Source: Chlorobiales bacterium Clorobi_01 (GTDB lineage: Bacteria; Bacteroidota; Chlorobiia; Chlorobiales; Chlorobiaceae). Taken from it: a stretch of DNA of 64,000 nucleotides. Position 1 is the stretch's first letter; each line of letters opens with the position of its first letter. Where the stretch lies: NCBI GenBank assembly GCA_001602925.1, contig LUZT01000005.1:186001-250000 (forward strand), in the 5' to 3' direction. The translations under genes were made by a program, and so were the position numbers. Positions 56,734 to 64,000 of this stretch are shown here, piece by piece. The notes beneath the pieces were generated by a model. The model ran no database searches, had not been told where the DNA came from, and saw only the letters and a program-made list of their open reading frames with translations.

Positions 56734-56807
56734 TGGGCGATAGAAGATTCGAACTTCTGACCTCTACCGTGTCAAGGTAGCGCTCTAACCAACTGAGCTA
56801 ACCGCCC
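56734..56807 (-). tRNA. trnV: tRNA-Val (anticodon GAC)
   Basis: A 74-base cloverleaf on the minus strand: acceptor stem GGGCGGT/ATCGCCC, D arm GCTC...GAGC, anticodon arm CTACC-TTGACAC-GGTAG with GAC reading GUC/GUU, and T arm AGAAG-TTCGAAT-CTTCT. The final A at 56734 is the discriminator, and CCA is not encoded. Its 3' part is copied at 47829-47867, which marks it as a likely integration site. Confidence 0.96.
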
Positions 56808-56857
56808 ATCTGAGAAGGCCCTAATATAGGACTTTCCCGATCTAATCCAAACTCTTT

Positions 56858-58177
56858 TTATGCGATTTTGCGCTCCTCTCCGTCCTTTTTCTCATACACC
56901 GGCCCGCTGGTTTTGTCGATGGTTTCAGGGGTGATGAGACACTTCTGCACATCCTTGAGAGTGGGCAGCTCGAACATAATATCGATCATGACGTTTTCAA
57001 GCACGGAACGCAGCGCGCGCGCGCCGGTGCCGCGTTCGATGGCAATATCCACCACCCGGTCGAGCGCTTCGTCCATGAATTCAAGTTCCACACCATCCAT
57101 CTCGAACAGACGCTTGTACTGCTTGACGAGCGCGTTTTTCGGCTCGACGAGAATGTTCCGCAATGCGACTGCATCAAGCGGCTCAAGGGCAGACATGACG
57201 GGTAGTCTTCCGATAAATTCGGGGATAAGGCCGTAGTCATGCAGGTCGTCCTGTGTGACAAGCTTGAGAATCTCCGGATCGTAGCCTGTCTGTTTGTCCT
57301 TGACCTTGGAGCCGAAGCCCATCGAGGATTTCGAGACGCGGCGAGCGATGATCTTGTCGAGTCCTTCGAACGCTCCTCCACAGATGAAGAGGATGTTCTT
57401 GGTGTTGATGTTGATCAACTGCTGCTCCGGATGCTTGCGTCCGCCTTTCGGTGGCACGCCAACCACTGAGCCTTCAAGAATCTTGAGCAACGCCTGCTGA
57501 ACGCCTTCGCCAGAAACATCTCTCGTGATTGAAACGTTGGCCGATTTGCGGGCAATCTTGTCAATTTCATCAACATAGATGATACCGCGCTCGGCACGTT
57601 CGAGGTTGAAATCGGAGGCATGGAGAAGACGCGCAAGAATGGTCTCCACATCGTCGCCCACATAACCCGCCTCGGTAAGCGAGGTAGCGTCGGCGATGGT
57701 GAAGGGCACTTCGAGCAGATTGGCGAGCGTTTGAGCAAGCAGCGTCTTGCCGGTACCGGTCGGGCCAATGAGCAGGATGTTGCTCTTTTCAATCACCACA
57801 TCGTCTTCGGACGACCAGTCGTGGGCGTCGAGACGCTTGTAGTGGTTGTAAACCGCCACGGCAAGCGATTTTTTTGCCTGCTCCTGACCGATAACATAAT
57901 GGTCGAGCGCCTCCTTGATGTTCAGGGGACTCTTCAGACGGGGCTGAAATGCGGGTTCTGCGGGCTTTTCCGGATGGCGGATGGCGCTTATTTCCTTGCG
58001 CAGGATTTCAACCGAGCTGAGAATACAGCGGTCGCAGATGAAGGCACTCGGCCCGGCGACCATACTGTTGACTTCCTGGCTGGTTCTGCCGCAAAAGGAG
58101 CAGACGACCGGCGGTTCCGATCCGTAGCCTTTCCGTACTCCGCCCTGGCCTTTACGCGGCTCTTTGTCTTTGATCAT
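56858..58177 (-). CDS. clpX: ATP-dependent Clp protease ATP-binding subunit ClpX
   Basis: A 439-residue AAA+ unfoldase that feeds tagged proteins to ClpP. The N-terminal zinc finger has the C-x2-C...C-x2-C pattern ('[10 protein letters not shown]', 'FICDRCI'). Walker A is '[15 protein letters not shown]', the pore loop 'AGYVGDDVE', Walker B '[11 protein letters not shown]', sensor I follows '[13 protein letters not shown]', and '[17 protein letters not shown]' carries the arginine finger region. No clpP is adjacent. It ends 50 bases before the tRNA-Val 5' end on the same strand. Confidence 0.97.
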   Translation of the reverse strand: MIKDKEPRKGQGGVRKGYGSEPPVVCSFCGRTSQEVNSMVAGPSAFICDRCILSSVEILRKEISAIRHPEKPAEPAFQPRLKSPLNIKEALDHYVIGQEQAKKSLAVAVYNHYKRLDAHDWSSEDDVVIEKSNILLIGPTGTGKTLLAQTLANLLEVPFTIADATSLTEAGYVGDDVETILARLLHASDFNLERAERGIIYVDEIDKIARKSANVSITRDVSGEGVQQALLKILEGSVVGVPPKGGRKHPEQQLININTKNILFICGGAFEGLDKIIARRVSKSSMGFGSKVKDKQTGYDPEILKLVTQDDLHDYGLIPEFIGRLPVMSALEPLDAVALRNILVEPKNALVKQYKRLFEMDGVELEFMDEALDRVVDIAIERGTGARALRSVLENVMIDIMFELPTLKDVQKCLITPETIDKTSGPVYEKKDGEERKIA

Positions 58178-58199
58178 TTGGTAGCGTTAACTTCTCTCT

Positions 58200-58469
58200 T
58201 CATAATCCCATACGGGCGAGGCTGTCGAGCACGTGCTGGATCATCATGCTAAGGCGAGGATGCTCCTCCTCGAAATGGCCCACTGCTTCACCCATTCTAT
58301 CCGTCAGACTCTCCTCATTCTCGGCGGCGTCCTTGCCGCCTTCGACGAGCTTCGAGATGTCCTCATTCAGCGTGGCAAGCACCTCTGCGGTCTTTTCATC
58401 GACCGTTCCAATCTGCCCCAGCTCCTGATGCAGGGTTTCGAGCAGCTCCCTCAGTTTTTGCTGTTCCAT
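58200..58469 (-). CDS. DUF4404-like small protein
   Basis: An 89-residue, acidic helical protein ('[20 protein letters not shown]', '[20 protein letters not shown]', 'LDSLARMGL'), matching the size and pattern of DUF4404 proteins, whose role is unknown. It lies 22 bases upstream of clpX in the same direction, so it may be co-transcribed with it, and 64 bases downstream of gltD. Confidence 0.75.
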   Translation of the reverse strand: MEQQKLRELLETLHQELGQIGTVDEKTAEVLATLNEDISKLVEGGKDAAENEESLTDRMGEAVGHFEEEHPRLSMMIQHVLDSLARMGL

Positions 58470-58533
58470 ACAACGTATCCGGATTTATTCAGCCTTTTTC
58501 GTCCTCTTCAAACACAGTCGGTTGCCGATTCGT

Positions 58534-60006
58534 TCACGGCAGGCTGGTGCAACCCATCAAGAAGCGGTCGCACTCCCTCGCAGCGGCGCGCCCTTCGTTG
58601 ATCGCCCACACCACGAGGCTCTGGCCACGGCGTGCGTCGCCCGCAGCGAAAATCTTGTCAACGCTGGTGCGGTAGCTTTTCTCGTCGGCCTTGATGTTGC
58701 TGCGGCTGTCCTGCTCGACGCCAAGCGACTGCAAGAGCTGCGCTTCTGGCCCGAGGAAGCCCATCGCAAGCAGCACGAGCTGGGCTGGAATGATCTCCTC
58801 GCTGCCGGATACCGGCACGGGATTGGTGCGACCTTCCTGTTTGATCCACTCGACCTTCGAGACCTCGACGGCACTGAGCTGCCCGTTCTCGCCGATGAAC
58901 TTCTTGGTCATCATGAGATAGCGACGCGGGTCGTCGCCCTGCACGGCAGCTGCCTCTTCCTGGCCGTAATCGACCTTGAAAACCTTCGGCCATTCGGGCC
59001 ACGGGTTGTCGTCCTGACGGAAGTCGGCCGGCTTCGGCATGATTTCGAGCTGCATGACGCTCTTGCACCCCTGGCGCAGCGATGTAGCCACGCAGTCGGT
59101 TCCGGTGTCACCGCCGCCGATCACCACCACATCCTTGCCCTTGGCGGAGAGCACAGGTTCGGTGCCATCGAGCACAGCCTTGGTGCTGGCACGGAGAAAC
59201 TCCATCGCGAAGTGGATGCCGTCGAGATTGCGCCCATCGGCATTGAGATCGCGCGGGTTGGTCGCTCCGGTGCAGAGCACCACGGCGTCGTACTCCGAGA
59301 GCAGCTTGTCAACCGGGTAGTTCACGCCAACTTCGGTTCCGGTCACAAAACCAACGCCCTCTTCTTTCATGAGATCGACGCGGCGCTGCACCACCTGCTG
59401 CTTGTCGAGCTTCATGTTCGGAATACCGTACATGAGAAGGCCGCCAACGCGGTCATCACGCTCGAAAACCGTGACCGTGTGCCCCGCCTTGTTGAGCTGG
59501 TCGGCGCAGGCAAGGCCCGACGGACCGGAACCCACGACAGCCACCTTTTTGCCGGTGCGGACGGCAATCTGCTTCGGTTCGACCCATCCTTCGGCGAAGG
59601 CATGTTCGATGATCGAGCACTCGATATTCTTGATGGTCACCGGCGGCTGGATAATGCCGAGCACGCAGGAGCCTTCGCACGGCGCGGGGCACACCCTGCC
59701 GGTGAACTCCGGGAAGTTGTTGGTCTTCATCAGCCGCTCCCAGGCGTCGCGCCAGAAGCCGCGAAAGACGTGATCGTTCCACTCGGGGATAAGGTTGTGA
59801 ATCGGGCAGCCAGCAGTCATGCCGCTGAGCATGAAGCCCGAGTGGCAGAACGGCGTGCCGCAATCCATGCAGCGCGCGCCCTGGTCGCCGAGCTGCTCGG
59901 CCGACATCTCCTCGTGGAACTCGTTCCAGTCCTTTATTCTCTCCAGAGGCTCCCGGTCTGCGGGAAGGGCTCTCCGGTACTCCATAAATCCTTTCAGTTT
60001 ACCCAT
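58534..60006 (-). CDS. gltD: Glutamate synthase (NADPH) small subunit GltD
   Basis: A 490-residue iron-sulfur flavoprotein that passes electrons from NAD(P)H to GltB for glutamate synthesis. Two N-terminal Cys clusters ('[10 protein letters not shown]', '[12 protein letters not shown]') bind [4Fe-4S] centres; the FAD site is '[17 protein letters not shown]', the NADPH site '[15 protein letters not shown]', and the C-terminal FAD motif '[18 protein letters not shown]'. It starts 36 bases after gltB, forming a gltBD operon. Confidence 0.97.
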   Translation of the reverse strand: MGKLKGFMEYRRALPADREPLERIKDWNEFHEEMSAEQLGDQGARCMDCGTPFCHSGFMLSGMTAGCPIHNLIPEWNDHVFRGFWRDAWERLMKTNNFPEFTGRVCPAPCEGSCVLGIIQPPVTIKNIECSIIEHAFAEGWVEPKQIAVRTGKKVAVVGSGPSGLACADQLNKAGHTVTVFERDDRVGGLLMYGIPNMKLDKQQVVQRRVDLMKEEGVGFVTGTEVGVNYPVDKLLSEYDAVVLCTGATNPRDLNADGRNLDGIHFAMEFLRASTKAVLDGTEPVLSAKGKDVVVIGGGDTGTDCVATSLRQGCKSVMQLEIMPKPADFRQDDNPWPEWPKVFKVDYGQEEAAAVQGDDPRRYLMMTKKFIGENGQLSAVEVSKVEWIKQEGRTNPVPVSGSEEIIPAQLVLLAMGFLGPEAQLLQSLGVEQDSRSNIKADEKSYRTSVDKIFAAGDARRGQSLVVWAINEGRAAARECDRFLMGCTSLP

Positions 60007-60042
60007 AGGTCGTAATACGTTGTTCAGGCGACTCGCCCAATT

Positions 60043-63000
60043 TCAGTTCCCCGAGACACGGGAAGGATCATGCACGTTCTTTTCGAAGGCGGCCATGACG
60101 GCTTCATCGCCGGTCATACCCATCGCCTCGACCTCTTTCATCGCATCGACAGCGCGTTTGTAGTCGTTCGGCAACGCCTTGACGAAACGCTGCGAGGCGT
60201 TCGGCCACGTCGCGAGCAGGCCCTTGCCGAGCTCGCTGCCGGTAACCTCCACATGCTGCTCGATTTTCGAGCGGAGCCACTCGAGTTCGTCCTCGGCTTC
60301 GACCGCCGAGAGGCTGACCATTTCGAGGTTGCAGCGTCCGGCGAAGGCGCCATCGACATCGTAAACGTAGGCCACGCCGCCCGACATGCCCGCCGCGAAG
60401 TTGCGGCCAGTCTTGCCGAGAATGACCACCTTGCCACCGGTCATGTACTCGCAGCCGTGGTCGCCCACCGACTCGACAACCGCCTCCATGCCGCTGTTGC
60501 GCACGCAGAAGCGCTCGCCAGCCATGCCGCGGATAAAGGCCTCGCCGGAGGTGGCGCCGTAGAAGGCCACGTTACCGACGATGATGTTCTCTTCAGGCAC
60601 GAACTTCGACGATTTGGGCGGATAGGCGATGATCCTGCCGCCCGAGAGGCCCTTGCCGATGTAGTCGTTGGCGTCGCCCACCAGCTCGATGGTCATGCCT
60701 TTCGGAATAAAGGCACCAAGGCTCTGGCCAGCCGAACCGATGAACTTCAGGTGGATGGTGTCATCCGGAAGTCCCTTGCTGCCATGAGCTTTCGTGACCT
60801 CGTGACCAACAATGGTGCCTGCGACACGGTTGATATTCTTGATCGGCAGCGTGGTCGAAACCTTCTCGCCGCGCTTGATAGCCGGTTCGCAGATCGCCAT
60901 GAGTACGCGCATGTCGAGGCTCTCCTCGATACCATGATCCTGCGTTGTGGTGCAGTACGGCGTATCGTTGTCTCCGGTATCGACCTGGTGCAGAATCTTG
61001 GAGAGATCGACGCCCTTGGCCTTCCAGTGCTCGATGGTGCGCGAGGTGGCGAGCAGGTCGGAGCGGCCAACCAGCTCGTTGAGCGTGCGGATGCCAAGTT
61101 TTGCCATGTACTCGCGCACACCCTGAGCGAGAAAGCGCATGAAGTTTTCGACGTGCTCCGGCTTGCCCTTGAAGTTCTTGCGAAGTTCCGGGTTCTGCGT
61201 GGCAATGCCGACCGGACAGGAATCGTCCTGGCAGCAGCGCATCATGATACAGCCCATCACGACCAGACCAGTGGTGGCGAAGCCGAACTCCTCCGCACCG
61301 AGCATCGCCGCGATGACGATGTCACGCGCCGTCTTGAGCTGGCCGTCCGCCTCGACGACGATCCTGCTGCGCAGATTGTTGAGCATGAGCGTCTGGTGGG
61401 TTTCGGCAAGACCGAGCTCCCACGGCATACCGGCGTGCATGATGCTCGAAACCGGCGATGCACCCGTGCCGCCATCGTGACCGCTGATGAGCACCACGTC
61501 AGCGTGAGCCTTCGCAACGCCCGCCGCGATGGTGCCGACGCCAACCGTCGAGACCAGCTTGACGTTGATGCGCGCCGAACGGTTGGCGTTCTTGAGATCG
61601 AAGATGAGCTGCGCCAGATCCTCGATGGAATAGATATCGTGATGCGGCGGCGGCGAAATCAGCCCAACGCCAGGGGTCGAATGGCGGGTTTTGGCCACCC
61701 ACGGATAGACTTTGGTACCGGGAAGCTGACCGCCCTCGCCGGGCTTTGCACCCTGCGCCATCTTGATCTGAATCTCCTCGGCGTTGGAGAGGTATTCACT
61801 GGTGACGCCGAAACGTCCCGACGCGACCTGCTTGATCGCCGACATGCGGCTGTCGCCGTTGGCGTCGCGCACGAAGCGATCTGGCTCCTCGCCGCCCTCA
61901 CCGGTATTGCTCTTGCCGCCAAGGCGGTTCATGGCGATGGCGAGCGTTTCGTGTGACTCCTTGCTGATCGAGCCGTAGGACATCGCGCCCGTCTTGAATC
62001 GCTTGACAATCGCCTCTACCGGCTCAACCTCGTCGATCGGGATCGGCTTCTCGGAGAAGCGGATATCCATCAGACCGCGAATCGTGCAGTAGTGCTCGCT
62101 CTGGTCGTCGATGAGCTTCTCGTACTTCTTGAACAGCTCGTAATCGCCCGTGCGGCACGAGTGCTGGAGATAGTGAATCGTCTCCGGATTGAAAAGGTGG
62201 AACTCGCCGTCGTGACGCCACTTGCGATCGCCGCCAGCCTCGAGGCCGCGATTGACCTTGTTGCCGCCGGGCGGGAAAGCTGCCTCGTGGCGCTTGCGGA
62301 CCTCTTCGGCCAGCGTGTCGAGACCGATACCCTCGATGCGTGACGGAGTCTTGGTGAAGTAGGTATCGACCACTTCGGTGTTGAGACCAACCGCCTCGAA
62401 AATCTGCGCGCCGCGATAGCTCTGCACGGTCGAGATGCCCATCTTGGCCATCGTCTTGACCACGCCCTTCACGGTCGCTTTCACGTAATTCTTGATCGCC
62501 TTCTTCTCGTCGTGCGTGATGCGCCCCTGGGCCACCTGCTGGCGAATGGTTTCGAACGCGAGATAGGGATTGATCGCCCCCGCGCCATAGCCGATCAGCA
62601 TCGAGAAGTGGTGAATCGTGCGCGGCTCGCCCGACTCGACGATGAGGCCGACCTTGGTTCTGAGACCCGCGCTGATAAGGAAGTGATGGAAGCCGGCAAG
62701 GGCCAAAAGAGCCGGAATCGGCGCACGCGACTTTTCGAGTTCGCCCTTGTCGGAGAGGATGACGATGTTGACCCCCTCCTGATTGATCGCCTTTTCAGCC
62801 TGACGGTACAGATCCTGCATCGACTCCTGAATGCCCTGGCCGCCCTCTTCGACATTGTAGAAGATCGGCAGCGTGATCGCCTTGAAGCCGGGCTTGTCGA
62901 TGCCGCGAATCTTTTCGAGGTCTTCGTCAGTCAGAATCGGATGAGGAATCCTGACGCGGCGGCAGTTGATTTCGTCCGATTCGAGCAGATTGCCTTCGGT

Positions 63001-64000
63001 GCCGAGCATGACGGTTGTCGAGGTGACAATCTCCTCGCGGATCGAGTCGATCGGCGGGTTGGTCACCTGGGCAAAGAGCTGCTTGAAGTAGTCATAAAGC
63101 AGCCTCGGACGGTTGGAGAGCACTGCCAGCGGCGTATCGTTGCCCATCGAACCAATGCGTTCGATGCCGTTCTGGGCCATCGGCCTGATCTGAAGCGTAA
63201 GGTCTTCATTGGTATAACCAAACGCCTTCTGGCGAGCGGTGATGCTGTAGTTGTCCTCGTCGGGATTCTTCATGCGCTCACGCTCCGGCAGCGAAGCGAG
63301 ATCGATGACATTGCGCTCGATCCACTCCGTGTAGGGCTTCTCCGAAGCGATGCTCTTCTTGATCTCCTCGTCGGAGATGATGCGCCCCTCCTTGGTATCG
63401 ACCAGGAACATGCGTCCCGGCTGAAGGCGATCTTTCTTGATGATCTTTTCAGGATCGATATCGAGCACGCCGACCTCGGAAGCCATCACCACCAGGTCGT
63501 CGCTGGTTATATAATAACGCGACGGGCGCAGACCGTTACGGTCGAGCACCGCGCCGATCTGGATGCCGTCGGTGAAAACCACCGATGCGGGGCCGTCCCA
63601 CGGCTCCATAAGGCAGCTGTGATATTCGTAGAAGGCTCGTTTGTCCGGATCCATCGATTCGTTGCCCGACCACGGCTCCGGAATGACCATCATCGCCGCG
63701 TGAGCCATCGAGCGGCCGCACATGACAAGCAACTCGAAAGCATTGTCGAGCGTGGCCGAGTCGCTGCCCTCTTCGAGCAGGATCGGCTTGATCTCTTCGA
63801 GCGCGCCCTTGAAAATGGAGGACTGCATGTTCTTTTCACGCGCCTTCATCCAGTTCACGTTGCCGCGCAGCGTGTTGATCTCGCCGTTGTGGCTCAGGAA
63901 GCGATAGGGATGAGCGCGATCCCAGCTCGGGAAGGTGTTGGTGCTGAAGCGCGAGTGCACCATCGCGATGGCGCTCTCCATGTCCGGGTCTCTCAGTTCG
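60043..64000 (-). CDS. gltB: Glutamate synthase large subunit GltB (5' end outside the window)
   Basis: 1318 residues are visible; the N-terminus with the catalytic Cys1 lies beyond base 64000, since the frame stays open to the edge ('[20 protein letters not shown]'). The class II amidotransferase domain comes first ('[20 protein letters not shown]', '[12 protein letters not shown]'), then the central domain, then the FMN/synthase domain ('[20 protein letters not shown]', '[20 protein letters not shown]', '[16 protein letters not shown]'). The [3Fe-4S] Cys motif is in '[20 protein letters not shown]', and the C-terminal beta-helix is GXGXG-rich. It makes glutamate from glutamine and 2-oxoglutarate with GltD. 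Confidence 0.96.
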   Translation of the reverse strand, partial: ELRDPDMESAIAMVHSRFSTNTFPSWDRAHPYRFLSHNGEINTLRGNVNWMKAREKNMQSSIFKGALEEIKPILLEEGSDSATLDNAFELLVMCGRSMAHAAMMVIPEPWSGNESMDPDKRAFYEYHSCLMEPWDGPASVVFTDGIQIGAVLDRNGLRPSRYYITSDDLVVMASEVGVLDIDPEKIIKKDRLQPGRMFLVDTKEGRIISDEEIKKSIASEKPYTEWIERNVIDLASLPERERMKNPDEDNYSITARQKAFGYTNEDLTLQIRPMAQNGIERIGSMGNDTPLAVLSNRPRLLYDYFKQLFAQVTNPPIDSIREEIVTSTTVMLGTEGNLLESDEINCRRVRIPHPILTDEDLEKIRGIDKPGFKAITLPIFYNVEEGGQGIQESMQDLYRQAEKAINQEGVNIVILSDKGELEKSRAPIPALLALAGFHHFLISAGLRTKVGLIVESGEPRTIHHFSMLIGYGAGAINPYLAFETIRQQVAQGRITHDEKKAIKNYVKATVKGVVKTMAKMGISTVQSYRGAQIFEAVGLNTEVVDTYFTKTPSRIEGIGLDTLAEEVRKRHEAAFPPGGNKVNRGLEAGGDRKWRHDGEFHLFNPETIHYLQHSCRTGDYELFKKYEKLIDDQSEHYCTIRGLMDIRFSEKPIPIDEVEPVEAIVKRFKTGAMSYGSISKESHETLAIAMNRLGGKSNTGEGGEEPDRFVRDANGDSRMSAIKQVASGRFGVTSEYLSNAEEIQIKMAQGAKPGEGGQLPGTKVYPWVAKTRHSTPGVGLISPPPHHDIYSIEDLAQLIFDLKNANRSARINVKLVSTVGVGTIAAGVAKAHADVVLISGHDGGTGASPVSSIMHAGMPWELGLAETHQTLMLNNLRSRIVVEADGQLKTARDIVIAAMLGAEEFGFATTGLVVMGCIMMRCCQDDSCPVGIATQNPELRKNFKGKPEHVENFMRFLAQGVREYMAKLGIRTLNELVGRSDLLATSRTIEHWKAKGVDLSKILHQVDTGDNDTPYCTTTQDHGIEESLDMRVLMAICEPAIKRGEKVSTTLPIKNINRVAGTIVGHEVTKAHGSKGLPDDTIHLKFIGSAGQSLGAFIPKGMTIELVGDANDYIGKGLSGGRIIAYPPKSSKFVPEENIIVGNVAFYGATSGEAFIRGMAGERFCVRNSGMEAVVESVGDHGCEYMTGGKVVILGKTGRNFAAGMSGGVAYVYDVDGAFAGRCNLEMVSLSAVEAEDELEWLRSKIEQHVEVTGSELGKGLLATWPNASQRFVKALPNDYKRAVDAMKEVEAMGMTGDEAVMAAFEKNVHDPSRVSGN

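Noticed and set aside
42541-56772. CRISPR array
   Set aside because: The repeats here are three long, widely separated tRNA-derived copies. No short regularly spaced repeats or cas genes were found anywhere in the window.
42541-56807. Integrase, transposase or phage structural genes in the island
   Set aside because: None was recognised in any open frame, so no autonomous mobile element is claimed.
58522-60015. 497-codon open frame on the plus strand
   Set aside because: It is fully antisense to gltD, without family resemblance or its own ribosome-binding site.
60070-61956. 628-codon open frame on the plus strand
   Set aside because: It is antisense to gltB, whose motifs are unmistakable; the frame is open because of GC-rich codon bias.

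Overview
The window most likely comes from a green sulfur bacterium (Chlorobiaceae, Chlorobaculum/Chlorobium-like). This is inferred from the style of the housekeeping proteins (ClpX, GltB/GltD) and from the fused anaerobic cobalamin enzymes (CbiGF, CbiH-CbiC, CbiJ-CbiD, CbiET). No rRNA or photosynthesis gene is present to confirm it.

Left part (1-10 kb): the 3' end of a family 2 glycosyltransferase that stops abruptly, then seven tandem paralogues of a GT87/DUF2029 polytopic glycosyltransferase on the minus strand, one every 1.28-1.30 kb. They lie directly downstream of a Tad (tight adherence) pilus locus (9.8-19.8 kb, minus strand). That locus reads flp2, cpaB, cpaC, tadE, tadG, tadZ, tadA, tadB, tadC, prepilin peptidase, flp1, so a Flp pilin gene lies at each end.

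20.5-28.6 kb (plus strand): a TetR regulator with a tripartite RND efflux operon (MFP, RND, OMF), a DCC-type thiol oxidoreductase and a SAM methyltransferase.

29.4-42.4 kb (minus strand): a tightly packed cobalamin operon headed by a cobalamin riboswitch. It holds an outer-membrane barrel protein, the CbiMNQO cobalt importer and nearly all the corrin-ring enzymes from uroporphyrinogen III onwards: CobA, CbiK, CbiL, CbiH-CbiC, CbiET, CbiG-CbiF and CbiJ-CbiD. Many genes overlap by 4-26 bases.

42.5-56.8 kb: accessory DNA built as repeat-cargo-repeat-cargo-repeat-tRNA. Three copies of a ~230-270 bp repeat derived from the 3' flank of tRNA-Val(GAC), two of them followed by a decayed AbiE toxin-antitoxin cassette, separate two cargoes. 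Cargo 1 is a probable new RiPP (ribosomally made, post-translationally modified peptide) cluster. Its precursor has nine cysteines at exact four-residue spacing and is followed by a PqqD-like/radical SAM/SPASM maturase and an ABC exporter. Cargo 2 is a four-gene operon of unknown role: alpha/beta hydrolase, caspase-like protease, large helical protein, lipoprotein. A broken endonuclease/exonuclease/phosphatase-family gene lies beside it. The array ends at the intact tRNA-Val gene.

56.9-64 kb (minus strand): core genes clpX, a DUF4404-like protein, gltD and gltB (cut by the window edge).

All family assignments come from reading motifs by eye; no database search was run.
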